This document shows, in pieces, positions 37,209 to 47,093 of a DNA stretch of 64,000 nt (the first letter of the stretch is position 1; the number at the start of each line of letters is the position of its first letter). The notes beneath the pieces are model-generated. The model was not told the origin of the DNA. It saw only the letters and a program-made list of their open reading frames with translations, and ran no database searches. Origin of the DNA: Klenkia marina (GTDB lineage Bacteria > Actinomycetota > Actinomycetes > Mycobacteriales > Geodermatophilaceae); the NCBI RefSeq assembly GCF_900101025.1, contig NZ_FMUH01000001.1, positions 682,001 to 746,000 of the forward strand, written 5' to 3'. Made by a program: the position numbers and the translations under genes.

Positions 37209-39227
37209 CTAGAAGCCTCCGCCGCCGAAGTCGCCGCCGCCCCCGAAGTCGCCGCCGCCGAAGTCGCCCCCGCCGCCGTCGCCGCCGCCGAAGCCGCCGC
37301 CGTAGCCACCGCCCAGGCCGCCGAAGAGGATGTTCCCCAGCGCCACGCCCGCGATGCCGCCGACCACCGCGTCGCCCATGCCACCACCACGTCGGCCGTA
37401 GCCCCGGCCGTAGCCGTAGCCGCCGCCCTGGCCCCAGCCGTCCTGCTGCTGGTAGCGCTGGACGTCCTGCTGCGCGGCGGTCATCGCCTGCTGGGCCATG
37501 CGCTCGGCCGTCTGCGCCTCCCGCAGCGCGGGCACCGGGTCCTTGGCCGCGGCCAGCCGGTTGGCCTCGTCGAGGTGCCGGTCGGCCTCGGCCAGCCGGG
37601 TGCGGGCCTGTGCGCCGACGGCCCCGCGGCGGGTGGCCACGAAGTCGTTGGTGGCGTCGACGGCGGAGGCCGCCGCGCTGAGCGCCTGACCGAGGTGGGC
37701 CAGTGCCCGCTCCTGCTGCTGCCGGGCGTCGCGGGCCGGCTCGAGCGCGGCCTCCAGCGCCTGGTCGGCGTCGTCGAGGGTGCGGGTGGTGCCGACCGGG
37801 TCGGGCAGCTCGCCGTCCGGGACCGGCCGCAGCGCCGCGGTCAGCGCGGACTCGGCCCGGGCCAGCTGCTCCCGCAGGCCGGGGGTGTCCACGCCCTTCT
37901 CGAGCAAGGTCCTCGCCTCGGCGATGTCGCGCTCGGTCTCCTCCCGCACGGCGGTGAACCGGGCGGGGGCGTCCCGCAGGTCGGCGACGAGCTTGTCGAC
38001 GGCGGCGAGCAGGCGCCGGGCCTGTGCCAGGGCGTCCTCGGCGGCGCGCACCGCCGGCACGGCACCGGCCTGCCGACCCGCGGTCAGTTCGTCCTGCCCG
38101 TGCTGCACGGCCTGGCGGGCCAGCCCGACGCGCTCGGCGGCCTCCCGGCCGTTGTCGGCCACCGCGGCCCAGGTGGAGCGGGCGTACCGCACCTGCAGGT
38201 CGGCCAGGGCCTGTTCCGCCGGGGCGATGCGGGCCTGCACCTGGTCGACGTCGGACGTCAACCGCTGCAGCGTGGCAGGGGCGTCGTCCTCGAGGCGGCG
38301 CAGCTCGCGGTGCGCGGCGGCCTGCTGGTCGAGCCGGCCGCGGGCCGAGCCGGTCAGCGCGAGCAGCTCGGCCAGCATGCGGCGCTGCGTGGGCTCGTCC
38401 TCGGGGATCTCGTCGTCGAGCTCCTGCCGGATCTGGAAGGCGCGGCCCAGCTCGGCGCGGGACTCCTCCAGCGCCGCCGACGACGAGGTGACCGAGTCGG
38501 GGCCGTACTGGGCCCGGGCGTAGTCGACGTCGATCTGGCTGGTCTTGATCGCCTCGTCCAGGGCGAGCAGCTCGCCGCTGGCCCGGTAGTGCAGGTCCTG
38601 CGTGGAGGTGCCGTTGTGCGGGTCGCGGGCGGCCTCCTCGGCCGCGGCGATCTCGGCCGCGCGGGCGCGGGATGCCTCCACGGCCTTCTTCTTCCGCCGG
38701 TTGCGCACCAGGGCGTACCCGCCGGCACCGAGGACGGCGACCCCCACCAGCCCACCGAGGGCGTAGGTGCCGGTGTCGCTGGGCTGCAGCTCCTGCGCGA
38801 GCGTCGTGGCCGCCGCGGCGTACTCACCCTGGGAGAGCAGGGGCTCGACGTCGTCCTGGACGATCGACTGCAGGCTCGTACCGGTCTCCTGCGTCCCGTA
38901 GCCGACCCGGTTCGTGTCCGTCGCCACGGCGAGCAGGACGTCGTTGCCACCCAGCCCGCCGTCGGCGTAGGCCTGCTGCGTCCACTCCCCCGGCGTCAGG
39001 TCGTCGAAGCTGTCGACGTAGACGACGTACAGCGACGTGCCGTCGTCCTGGAGGGCGTCGATGGCGTCCTGGACCTGCTGCTCCTCACTGCTGGAGAGCA
39101 CGTCGGACTGATCGGTGACGCGGTCGACCGGCGCGAACGGTTCCTCGGCGAGGGCCGGCGCAGCGCCGGTGAGCGCGAGGGTGAGACCGACGGCGGACCC
39201 GGCGAGCAGGCGGAGCGGCAGACGCAT
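37209..39227 (-). CDS. TPM-domain protein with coiled-coil and Gly-rich tail
   Basis: 672 residues. Signal peptide (MRLPLRLLAGSAVGLTLALTGAAPALAEE), extracellular TPM domain of ~120 residues (VDRVTDQSDVLSSSEEQQVQDAIDAL, LYVVYVDSFDDLTPGEWTQQAY), one membrane helix (YALGGLVGVAVLGAGGYALV), then ~400 residues of cytoplasmic helical, coiled-coil sequence rich in Ala, Glu, Arg and Gln, and a C-terminal tail of about 80 residues dominated by Gly with Tyr, Phe and Asp. Function of this family is unknown. ATG at 39227. A paralogue with a different tail follows upstream on the same strand. Confidence 0.85.
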   Translation of the reverse strand: MRLPLRLLAGSAVGLTLALTGAAPALAEEPFAPVDRVTDQSDVLSSSEEQQVQDAIDALQDDGTSLYVVYVDSFDDLTPGEWTQQAYADGGLGGNDVLLAVATDTNRVGYGTQETGTSLQSIVQDDVEPLLSQGEYAAAATTLAQELQPSDTGTYALGGLVGVAVLGAGGYALVRNRRKKKAVEASRARAAEIAAAEEAARDPHNGTSTQDLHYRASGELLALDEAIKTSQIDVDYARAQYGPDSVTSSSAALEESRAELGRAFQIRQELDDEIPEDEPTQRRMLAELLALTGSARGRLDQQAAAHRELRRLEDDAPATLQRLTSDVDQVQARIAPAEQALADLQVRYARSTWAAVADNGREAAERVGLARQAVQHGQDELTAGRQAGAVPAVRAAEDALAQARRLLAAVDKLVADLRDAPARFTAVREETERDIAEARTLLEKGVDTPGLREQLARAESALTAALRPVPDGELPDPVGTTRTLDDADQALEAALEPARDARQQQERALAHLGQALSAAASAVDATNDFVATRRGAVGAQARTRLAEADRHLDEANRLAAAKDPVPALREAQTAERMAQQAMTAAQQDVQRYQQQDGWGQGGGYGYGRGYGRRGGGMGDAVVGGIAGVALGNILFGGLGGGYGGGFGGGDGGGGDFGGGDFGGGGDFGGGGF

Positions 39228-39398
39228 GACCCCATCGTCCCTGCCGCCGGCCACCCCCGCCGCAGCCCGGGTCCGATCCGGTCCCTGCACGGCCGCACCG
39301 CACCCCGGCTCGCGACCGCGCAGCGACCACGCCCGAACCGCGGCGGCCCGCGCCGGGACGGGGGGGCGGACGTCGCCGCGGGCCGCGGAACGGTCGGA

Positions 39399-41387
39399 TC
39401 AGAAGCGGCCGCCGCGGCTGCGCCGTCCGCTGGACCGGCTGCTGCTGGACCGCCGCGACGACGACCGCGAGGAGGACCGCGACGACGAGCGCGACCGGGA
39501 GCGGTAGGACGACCCGCCACCCCAGGAACCGCCCCACGAGCCGCCCGAGCTCCACCCGCCACCGGACCCGCCCCACCCGGACTCCCGGCTGCGCGCATCG
39601 GCGGCGCGCCGGGCAGCGGCGAGGTCGGCCTGCAGCTGCTGCCGGGCGGCCTGCGCGGCGCCCTGGGCCTGCACCGCCGCGGCCAACGCGGTCACCGGGT
39701 CGGCCCCACCGGTCGCCTCGGCGGTGACCAGGGCCCGCTCGGCCTCGGCCAGCCGACTGCGCGCGGACCCGCCGACGCCGGACCCGCCGAGCTCGACCCG
39801 GCCCCGCGCGTCGCCGACGGCCGCCCGTGCGGCGGCGAGGGCAGCGGGCAGGGCCTCGGTCGCCTTGGCCACCCGGTCGCGCGCCTGGTCGACGGCCAGC
39901 AGGGCGGCGTCGAGCACCTCGTCGGCCTCGGTCAGCCGGGCCAGCGCGGTCAGCGGGTCGCGCGGCACCGAGGTGAACGCCTGCTGCGCGGCCGCCCGGC
40001 CGGTCTCGGCGGCGGCCAGCACGCCGGCCGCCACTCCCCCACCGGCCGCCGCGAGCTCGGCCGGCGGCACCGTGCGCACACGGGCGATCTCGGCGTCCAC
40101 CTCGGCCAGCAGCCGCGGCACCTCCGTGTCGGCGGCGGTCAACCGCTGCTCGTGCCGGGTGATGCCGTCGAGCAGGGTCTGCGCCTGGGTGACGGCGGCC
40201 TCGCAGGCGTGCACGGGGGTGACGGCCTGGCCGTCGGTGCCCGCGGCGACGGCCTGCTGCCCGGCGGCGAGGGCGGCCTCGGCGGCGGTGACGGACTGCT
40301 CGGCCCGTGGGACCACGTCGGCGACCTCGGCCAGCGCCGGTGCGGCGTAGCGCTGCTGCAGGCTGGCGACCCGGGTGGCCTCGCCGCCCAGCCGGCCGCG
40401 CAGCGCGGTGACCCGCCCGGCCAGGCCGGCGAGCACCTGGGGTGCGGTGTTCTGCAGGTCGCGTAGCGCGGCGAAGTCGGCGGCCGCGGCGTCCAGGCGG
40501 GTGTCGGCGGCGTGCAGCAGCTCGAGCTGGTGGGCCAGCTTCTCCCGGACGGCGCGGTCCTCCAGCGGGGTGTCCGGCGCCTCGAGCAGGTCGAGCTCCT
40601 GCTGGACGGCGAAGGCCTGGTCGAGCTCGCCGCGCGCGGTGGCCAGGGTGGCGGCGTGCTCGGCGACGGCCTGCTCGCCGTACTGCAGGCGGGCGTAGTC
40701 GAGGTCGAGCTGGCAGGCCCGCACGGCCTCGTCGACCTCCAGCAGCCCACTGCCCACCCGGTTGCGCAGCTGGTCGGTGCTCTCGTCGGGGAACGGCCCG
40801 GCCGCCCGGATCGCCGCGGCCTCCTCCGCGGCCCGCCGCCGACGCCGGACTAGTGCATACCCCCCGCCACCGAGCGCGGCAGCACCGACCACGCCGGCCA
40901 GCACGTACCGGGGAGTGGTGCTGGGCCGCAGCTCGTCGGTCAGGGCCTGCACCCCGCCCACCCAGTCCTGGTCGCGGATCTGCTGCTCGACGGCGGTGTT
41001 CAGGTCCTGGAACTCGGCGTCGTCGACCAGCTCGTAGGAGGCCGACACCGCGAACGAGCGGTCCTCGACGGCCACCGCGAGCAGGACGTCGTCGTCCCCC
41101 AGGTCCGACAGCTCGGCCGAGCGGTCGGCCCAGTCGGTGGCCGAGGCGCCGTCGAACGAGTCGACGAGGGCGACGAAGACCTGCACGCCCTCGTCGGCGA
41201 CCAGGTCGTCGATCGACTGCTGCACGGCGTCCCGGTCGGACGACGAGAGCACCCCGGCGGTGTCGGTGACCTCGCTGACCAACCGCGACGGCTCGTCGGC
41301 GGCGGCGGGCCCGGCCAGCTGCACCGGCCCCACCCCCAGCGCGAGGACGGCGAGGAGGCGGGCCGGCACGGCACGGGGTCGCGGCAT
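39399..41387 (-). CDS. TPM-domain protein with coiled-coil and Arg-Ser repeat tail
   Basis: 662 residues and the same layout as its neighbour: signal peptide, TPM domain (VTDTAGVLSSSDRDAVQQSIDDL, VFVALVDSFDGASATDWADR), membrane helix (YVLAGVVGAAALGGGGYALV), long helical cytoplasmic region. The tail differs: a Gly/Ser/Trp stretch, then 37 residues made almost only of Ser and Arg (from SSYRSRSRSSS), like eukaryotic RS domains. By topology this tail is cytoplasmic. ATG 41387 has GGATGGGG upstream; ATG 41396 is also possible. Tandem duplication with divergent tails; role unknown. Confidence 0.83.
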   Translation of the reverse strand: MPRPRAVPARLLAVLALGVGPVQLAGPAAADEPSRLVSEVTDTAGVLSSSDRDAVQQSIDDLVADEGVQVFVALVDSFDGASATDWADRSAELSDLGDDDVLLAVAVEDRSFAVSASYELVDDAEFQDLNTAVEQQIRDQDWVGGVQALTDELRPSTTPRYVLAGVVGAAALGGGGYALVRRRRRAAEEAAAIRAAGPFPDESTDQLRNRVGSGLLEVDEAVRACQLDLDYARLQYGEQAVAEHAATLATARGELDQAFAVQQELDLLEAPDTPLEDRAVREKLAHQLELLHAADTRLDAAAADFAALRDLQNTAPQVLAGLAGRVTALRGRLGGEATRVASLQQRYAAPALAEVADVVPRAEQSVTAAEAALAAGQQAVAAGTDGQAVTPVHACEAAVTQAQTLLDGITRHEQRLTAADTEVPRLLAEVDAEIARVRTVPPAELAAAGGGVAAGVLAAAETGRAAAQQAFTSVPRDPLTALARLTEADEVLDAALLAVDQARDRVAKATEALPAALAAARAAVGDARGRVELGGSGVGGSARSRLAEAERALVTAEATGGADPVTALAAAVQAQGAAQAARQQLQADLAAARRAADARSRESGWGGSGGGWSSGGSWGGSWGGGSSYRSRSRSSSRSSSRSSSRRSSSSRSSGRRSRGGRF

Positions 41388-41416
41388 GGGCCCCATCCTG
41401 GCCCGTCGCCCGCCGA

Positions 41417-43111
41417 TCAGCGCAGGGCGGACCAGCGGGCGCGGCGCTCGGCCTGCTCGGCGGGGTCGGGCACGGGCAGGGAGGCCAGCAGCCGCTGCGT
41501 GTAGGCGTCCTGCGGGTCGCCCAGCACCTGCTCCCCGGTGCCCTCCTCGACCAGCCGGCCCCGGTGCAGCACCGCGATGCGGTCGGCCAGCAGGTCGACG
41601 ACAGCCAGGTCGTGGCTGATGAACAGCGCCGCGAACCCGAACTCCCGCTGCAGCTCGTCGAACAGGTCGAGCACCCGGGCCTGCACCGAGACGTCGAGCG
41701 CCGAGGTGGGCTCGTCGGCGATGAGCAGCTCGGGCTGCAGGGCCAGCGACCGGGCCAGCGAGGCGCGCTGGCGCTGACCGCCCGACAGCTCGTGCGGGAA
41801 CCGGTCGCCGAACTCCTTGGGCAGCTGCACCGCCTCGAGCAGCTCGTCGACCCGGCCCCGGGCGTCGTCGGTGTCGCCGGCCCGGCCGTGCACCACGAGC
41901 GGCTCGGCGACGGCGTCGGCGATGGTGAGCAGCGGGTTGAAGCTGGTCGCCGGGTCCTGGAAGACGAACCCGATGCGCTTGCGCACCGGCCGGAAGGCCT
42001 TCTCCCCCAGGCCGGCCACCTCGGTGCCGAGCACCTGCAGCGAGCCGCCGGACACCTTGGTCAGCCCCGCGATGGCCCGGCCGATGGTCGACTTGCCGCT
42101 GCCGCTCTCGCCGACCAGGCCGAGCACCTCGCCGGGGGCGATGGTGAAGTCGACGCCGTCGACGGCGGTGAAGTCGGGCTGGCGGAACCGGCCGGGGTAG
42201 ACGATCCGCAGGTCGCGGGCGACGACCACGGGTGCCTGGTCCGCCCAGCCCGCAGGACGCCGGGCCGCGCGGTCCCGGGCCCGCACCGCGCCCTGGCCCA
42301 GCTTCGGCACCGAGGCCAGCAGCTTCTTCGTGTACTCCTGCTGCGGCGCGGCGAACAGGGTGGCGACGTCGGCGGTCTCCACCAGCTCGCCCTGGTACAT
42401 GACGGCGACCCGGTCGGCGAGGTCGGCGACCACGCCCATGTTGTGGGTGATGAGCACGATCGATGCGCCGAACTCGTCGCGGCAGCGGCGCAGCAGGTCG
42501 AGGATCTCGGCCTGCACGGTGACGTCGAGGGCGGTGGTGGGCTCGTCGGCCACGATGACGCCGGCGTTCAGGGCCAGCGCCTGCGCGATGACGATGCGCT
42601 GCTTCTGCCCGCCGGAGAACTGGTGCGGGTAGTGGTCGACCCGCACCTCGGGGTCGGGGATGCCGACCCGGCGCAGCACGTCGACCGCGGTCGCCCGGGC
42701 CTCCTTCTTGGAGACGTCGCCGTGGGCGCGCAGGCCCTCGGCGATCTGCCAACCCACCGGGTAGACCGGGTTGAGCACGCTGCCCGGCTCCTGGAACACC
42801 ATCGCGACGTCGCGACCGCGCACCCGGCGCAGGTCACCGCCGCTCAGCGTGACCACGTCGGAGGTCGTGGCGCCGTCCTTGCTGCGCAGCACCACGGCCC
42901 CGCGGGTGAGCGCGGTCTCCGGCAGCAGCCCGAGCACGGTGCGGGCGGTGACGGTCTTGCCGCTGCCGGACTCGCCGACCACGGCGAGCACCTCACCCGG
43001 GAGCAGCTGCAGGGAGACGCCCTTGACCGCGGCGACGTCGCCGCCGTCGGTGGCGAAGGTGACCCGCAGGTCCCGGATGTCGACGACGGGTTCGCGGGCG
43101 GGCTCGGTCAC
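41417..43111 (-). CDS. Oligopeptide/nickel-type ABC transporter, fused double ATPase
   Basis: 564 residues containing two complete ATPase domains (OppD-like then OppF-like) in one chain. Walker A GESGSGKT and GESGSGKS, signatures SGGQKQR and SGGQRQR, Walker B DEPTTALD and DEPTSALD. Each half has the QEPGSVLNP / QDPATSFNP Q-loop of the peptide-importer family. Powers the two permeases upstream in the operon. GTG at 43111 overlaps the permease stop. Confidence 0.93.
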   Translation of the reverse strand: MTEPAREPVVDIRDLRVTFATDGGDVAAVKGVSLQLLPGEVLAVVGESGSGKTVTARTVLGLLPETALTRGAVVLRSKDGATTSDVVTLSGGDLRRVRGRDVAMVFQEPGSVLNPVYPVGWQIAEGLRAHGDVSKKEARATAVDVLRRVGIPDPEVRVDHYPHQFSGGQKQRIVIAQALALNAGVIVADEPTTALDVTVQAEILDLLRRCRDEFGASIVLITHNMGVVADLADRVAVMYQGELVETADVATLFAAPQQEYTKKLLASVPKLGQGAVRARDRAARRPAGWADQAPVVVARDLRIVYPGRFRQPDFTAVDGVDFTIAPGEVLGLVGESGSGKSTIGRAIAGLTKVSGGSLQVLGTEVAGLGEKAFRPVRKRIGFVFQDPATSFNPLLTIADAVAEPLVVHGRAGDTDDARGRVDELLEAVQLPKEFGDRFPHELSGGQRQRASLARSLALQPELLIADEPTSALDVSVQARVLDLFDELQREFGFAALFISHDLAVVDLLADRIAVLHRGRLVEEGTGEQVLGDPQDAYTQRLLASLPVPDPAEQAERRARWSALR

Positions 43112-44106
43112 GGGGTGCTCCCATCGGTGCCGGCGGCCAGCCCGCCGCCGGGGGTGACGGCGACGTCGGCCGGCGGAGGTGCGTCGGCGGCGCGGCGGCG
43201 GCTGCGCAGCCGCGGGTCGGCCAAATCGTTGAGGCTCTCGCCGACCAGGGTCAGCCCGAGCACGGTGAGCACGATCGCCGCACCGGGGAAGATCGAGGTC
43301 CACCAGATGCCGCTGGTGACGTCGGCGATCGAGCGGTTGAGGTCGTAGCCCCACTCGGCCGCGGCGGTGGGCTGGATGCCGAAGCCCAGGAAGCCCAGGC
43401 CGGCGAGGGTGAGGATCGCCTCGGAGGCGTTGAGGGTGACGATGAGCGGCAGCGAGCGGGTCGCGTTGCGCAGCACGTGCCGGGTCATGATCCGCCACGT
43501 GCTGGTGCCGACCACCCGCGCCGACTCGACGAACGCCTCGTTCTTGATCCGCACCGTCTCGGCGCGCACGACCCGGAAGTACTGCGGGACGAAGACCACC
43601 GTGATCGAGACGGCCGCGGCCAGCACACCGCCGACCAGGCTCGACTGCCCCCCGCTGATCACGATGGCCGCGACGATCGCCAGCAGCAGCGACGGGAAGG
43701 CGTACACGGCGTCGGCGACGACCACGAGCACGCGGTCCAGCCAGCCGCCCAGGTAGCCCGAGACCAGCCCGAGCAGCACACCGGCCACGATCGACAGCAC
43801 GATGGCCACGACGATCACGAACAGCGCGGTGCGGGTGCCGTAGAGCACGCGCGACAGCACGTCGTAGCCGCCGACCGTCGTCCCGAGCAGGTGGTCGGCC
43901 GACGGTGCCTGCTGGGCGCCGAAGGTGCCGTCGGGGCCGCGCAGCTGACTGAACCCGTAGGGCGCCAGCAGCGGGGCCAGCAGGGCGGTGAGCACCAGGA
44001 GCCCGGTGAGCACCAAGCCGGTGACCAGCATTCCGCGCTGCAGGCCGACGCTCTGCCGCAGCTGGTGGACGACGGGCAGCGACCGCCATGTGCGTCGGCG
44101 GCTCAC
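43108..44106 (-). CDS. Oligopeptide/nickel-type ABC transporter permease, DppC-like
   Basis: 332 residues with six helices. The N-terminal OppC-type segment (LRQSVGLQRGMLVTGLVLTG) and the EAA loop (VESARVVGTSTWRIMTRHVLRNATRS) identify the family. GTG start overlaps the DppB-like gene by four bases, and its stop overlaps the ATPase gene likewise. Confidence 0.92.
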   Translation of the reverse strand: MSRRRTWRSLPVVHQLRQSVGLQRGMLVTGLVLTGLLVLTALLAPLLAPYGFSQLRGPDGTFGAQQAPSADHLLGTTVGGYDVLSRVLYGTRTALFVIVVAIVLSIVAGVLLGLVSGYLGGWLDRVLVVVADAVYAFPSLLLAIVAAIVISGGQSSLVGGVLAAAVSITVVFVPQYFRVVRAETVRIKNEAFVESARVVGTSTWRIMTRHVLRNATRSLPLIVTLNASEAILTLAGLGFLGFGIQPTAAAEWGYDLNRSIADVTSGIWWTSIFPGAAIVLTVLGLTLVGESLNDLADPRLRSRRRAADAPPPADVAVTPGGGLAAGTDGSTP

Positions 44107-45197
44107 GAGTACCTCACCCGGGGGTCGATCAGCGCGGCGACGACGTCGACCACGAAGTTGGTCAGGGCCACGATGACCGCCAGCAGCGCGACGATGCCCT
44201 GCACGGCCACGAAGTCGCGGGCCTGCAGGTACTGGCCGAGCTGGAAGCCCAGGCCGCGCCACTCGAAGGTGGTCTCGGTGAGCACCGCGCCCGACAGCAC
44301 CAGGGCGATCTGCAGGCCGATGACGGTGATGATCGGCACCAGCGCCGGGCGGTAGGCGTGCTTGCGCACCAGCCGCGACTCGGCGACCCCGCGCGAGCGG
44401 GCGGCCTCGACGTAGCCCGAGCCGAGCGTGCCGATCATGTTGGTGCGCACCAGGCGCAGGAACACGCCGGCGGTCAGCAGGCCCAGGGCCAGCGAGGGCA
44501 GGACGGCGTAGCGCAGCACCTCGCCGACCAGCTCGCCGTCGCCGGTGCTGATCGCGTCGATCAGGTAGATGCCGGTGTGGGTGTCGCCGCGGGTCAGCTG
44601 CAGCTCGCCACGGGTGGACACGCGACCGGCGACGGGCAGCCAGCCCAGCCAGACCGAGAAGACCAGCTTGAGCAGCAGGCCGGCGAAGAAGACCGGGGTG
44701 GCGTAGCAGAAGATCGCGAAGAACCGCAGCGCCGCGTCCGGGAACCGGTCGCGCAGCCGGGCGGCGACCATGCCGAGCGGGATGCCGACCAGCAGGGCGA
44801 CCGCCATGGAGTAGACGGTGAGCTCCAGCGTGGCCGCGCCGTAGGTGACCAGCACGTCGGTGACCGGACGGCGGTCGCTCAGCGTGGTGCCGAAGTCACC
44901 GCGCAGCAGACCGCCCAGGTAGTCCAGGTACTGCACGAGCAGCGGGCGGTCGTACCCGGCCTCGCGGATGCGCTCGGCCAGCTGGTCGGCCGGCAGCCGC
45001 CCGCCCAGCGCCGCGGTGATCGGGTCACCGGTCGTGCGCATGAGGAAGAAGACCGTCGTGACCAGGATGAACACGGTCGGGATGATCAGCAGGGCGCGGA
45101 CCAGCAGGTAGCTGCCCAGACCCCCGCCGCGCCGACGTCGTCGTCCGGCGGGTGCGTCCTCGGCCGGCGGGGCCGGGTCCTGCGTCGCGGTCGTCAT
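44103..45197 (-). CDS. Oligopeptide/nickel-type ABC transporter permease, DppB-like
   Basis: 364 residues, six helices preceded by ~27 hydrophilic residues with an Arg run. RALLIIPTVFILVTTVFFLMRTTGDP is the usual start of DppB, and YVEAARSRGVAESRLVRKHAYRPAL the EAA loop. ATG at 45197. About 90 bases, including a strong hairpin, separate it from the binding-protein gene upstream. Confidence 0.92.
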   Translation of the reverse strand: MTTATQDPAPPAEDAPAGRRRRRGGGLGSYLLVRALLIIPTVFILVTTVFFLMRTTGDPITAALGGRLPADQLAERIREAGYDRPLLVQYLDYLGGLLRGDFGTTLSDRRPVTDVLVTYGAATLELTVYSMAVALLVGIPLGMVAARLRDRFPDAALRFFAIFCYATPVFFAGLLLKLVFSVWLGWLPVAGRVSTRGELQLTRGDTHTGIYLIDAISTGDGELVGEVLRYAVLPSLALGLLTAGVFLRLVRTNMIGTLGSGYVEAARSRGVAESRLVRKHAYRPALVPIITVIGLQIALVLSGAVLTETTFEWRGLGFQLGQYLQARDFVAVQGIVALLAVIVALTNFVVDVVAALIDPRVRYS

Positions 45198-45236
45198 GGG
45201 TTCCTCACGGGGTGCTCGCTCCAGGGAGACGCAGTG

Positions 45237-45275
45237 CGGCCCCGGGCCGCCCCACGAGGGGACGACCCGGGGCCG
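45237..45275 (-). terminator. Hairpin between binding-protein and permease genes
   Basis: Arms 45237-45253 and 45258-45275 form a GC-rich stem with one or two irregularities and a 4-nt loop, 15 bases after the binding-protein stop. As with the hairpin at 31616-31648, it probably lowers permease relative to binding-protein expression. Confidence 0.6.
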
Positions 45276-45289
45276 GGGTGCAGCTCAGG

Positions 45290-46918
45290 TCAGCTGGCGG
45301 ACAGGGCGCCGTAGCGGAACTTGAAGGAGGCGTCGAGGGTGTCCGACACCCCCGTCACGCCCGAGCGGACGACGGCGACCTGCGAGCCCTGCAGGTAGGG
45401 CACCGTGGAGAGGTCCTCGGCGACCGTCTGCTGGATCTGCTCGATGAGCTCCTGGCGGGCGGCCTCGTCGGGGGTGCTGGCCTGCTGGGTGATCATCTGG
45501 TCGACCTGGGCGTTGCTGTAGTGGTTGCCCAGGAACCCGCCGTCGAGGAAGAACGGCGTCAGGTAGTTGTCGGCGTCGGAGTAGTCGGGGAACCAGCCCA
45601 GCTGGTAGGCCGGGTAGACGTCGGCGACGCGGTCCTCGGTGTACTGCGTCCACTCGGTGGTCTGCAGGTCGACCGTGAACAGGCCGGTGGCCTCGAGCTG
45701 GTCCTTGATCAGCGCGTACTCGTCACCCGAGCTGGGGCCGTAGTGGTCGTTCGAGTACTGCAGCGACAGCTGGACCGGGGTCTGCACGCCGGCGGCGGAC
45801 AGGGTCTGCGCGGCCTTGTCGGCGTCGGGGCCGCCCTCGCCGTCGCCGTACAGGCTCTCCAGCGGGGTGGTCGCCCCGGTGAGGCCGTCGGGCACGTAGG
45901 AGTACAGCGGGGTGTAGGTGCCCTTGTAGACCTGGTCGGCGATCTCCTCGCGGTCGATCAGGTCCGCGACGGCCTGCCGGACGGCGAGGGCCTTGGCCGG
46001 GTCGGCCTCGGCGGTCGTGGCGCCGAAGGGCTGGGTGTTGAAGTTGAAGACGATGTAGCGGATCTCGCCGCCGGGGCCGTCCACGACCTCGACGTCGTCG
46101 TTGCCGCGCAGGTCGTCGATGTCGGTGGCCGACAGGCTGCGGAAGGCGACGTCGATGTTGCCCTGCTCGATGTCGAGCTTGAGGTTGGAGGCGTCGGTGT
46201 AGTACTTCACGTCGACGTTCTCGGTCTTCGGCGCGCCCAGCAGCCCCTGGTAGTCGGGGTTGGCCGTGTAGGAGACCAGGCTGTTGATCGTGTAGTCGGT
46301 GATCGAGTACGGCCCGGCGAAGGCCTCGCCCGCCACGATCTCGTCGTCGGGGGTCAGCGCGTCGGCCGAGAAGACGTCCTCGTCGACGATCGGGCCGGCC
46401 GGGCTCGAGAGGATCTGCGGGAAGAGCTGGTCGTTCTCGGTCTTCAGCGTGAACACGACGGTGGTGTCGTCGGTGGCCTCGACGGAGTCCAGGTTGTAGA
46501 GCAGCGAGGCCGGCCCGTTGGGGTCGTTGATCGCCAGCTGCCGCTGGAAGGTGAAGACGACGTCGGAGCTGGTCAGCTCGTTGCCGTTGGCGAAGGTCAG
46601 GCCGTCCTTGAGCGTCACCGTGTACTCGGTGGGCGAGGTGAACTCGGCCGACTCGGCGATGTCGGGCTCGACGTCGGGGCTGCCCAGCGGGGTGTTCATC
46701 AGGAACGGGTAGACCTGGTTCATGACGGCGAACGAGCCGTTGTCGTACGAGCCGGCCGGGTCGATCGTCGTGATCTTGTCGCTGGTCCCGATGAGCAGCG
46801 AGTCGCCGCCGCCGGAGCCACCGCCCCCGTTGTCGTCGCCGCTGCCGCACGCGGCCAAGGACAGGGCGGTCAGGGACGCGGCGGAGGCCGCGAGCACCCG
46901 GGTGGTTCGGCGCTGCAT
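45290..46918 (-). CDS. Oligopeptide-type ABC substrate-binding lipoprotein
   Basis: 542 residues. Lipobox LAAC (Cys24), a Gly/Asp-rich linker, then the family 5 binding fold: TIDPAGSYDNGSFAVMNQVYPFL, FANGNELTSSDVVFTFQR (a clear family signature), YQLGWFPDYSDADNYLTPFF. Substrate is probably a peptide; the fold alone cannot exclude nickel or another ligand. ATG at 46918. First gene of the five-domain importer operon; promoter expected in 46919-47093, which it shares with the divergent reductase gene and in which I see no clear operator. Confidence 0.92.
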   Translation of the reverse strand: MQRRTTRVLAASAASLTALSLAACGSGDDNGGGGSGGGDSLLIGTSDKITTIDPAGSYDNGSFAVMNQVYPFLMNTPLGSPDVEPDIAESAEFTSPTEYTVTLKDGLTFANGNELTSSDVVFTFQRQLAINDPNGPASLLYNLDSVEATDDTTVVFTLKTENDQLFPQILSSPAGPIVDEDVFSADALTPDDEIVAGEAFAGPYSITDYTINSLVSYTANPDYQGLLGAPKTENVDVKYYTDASNLKLDIEQGNIDVAFRSLSATDIDDLRGNDDVEVVDGPGGEIRYIVFNFNTQPFGATTAEADPAKALAVRQAVADLIDREEIADQVYKGTYTPLYSYVPDGLTGATTPLESLYGDGEGGPDADKAAQTLSAAGVQTPVQLSLQYSNDHYGPSSGDEYALIKDQLEATGLFTVDLQTTEWTQYTEDRVADVYPAYQLGWFPDYSDADNYLTPFFLDGGFLGNHYSNAQVDQMITQQASTPDEAARQELIEQIQQTVAEDLSTVPYLQGSQVAVVRSGVTGVSDTLDASFKFRYGALSAS

Positions 46919-47093
46919 GCTGGAGGACCTGCTTCCTCGGCTCGTAGGAGCCGGACGAGCTGTCTGCGGGAGGCGCGCCCACGGGACGAACTCCCGTCGA
47001 CGGCGGGAGGAACACTAGGTCGTTGCCCTGTCCCACCTGTGTCGCCGGACACCGATCGTCACCGGATCGAGACCTGGGCGGCAGGATGGGTGC

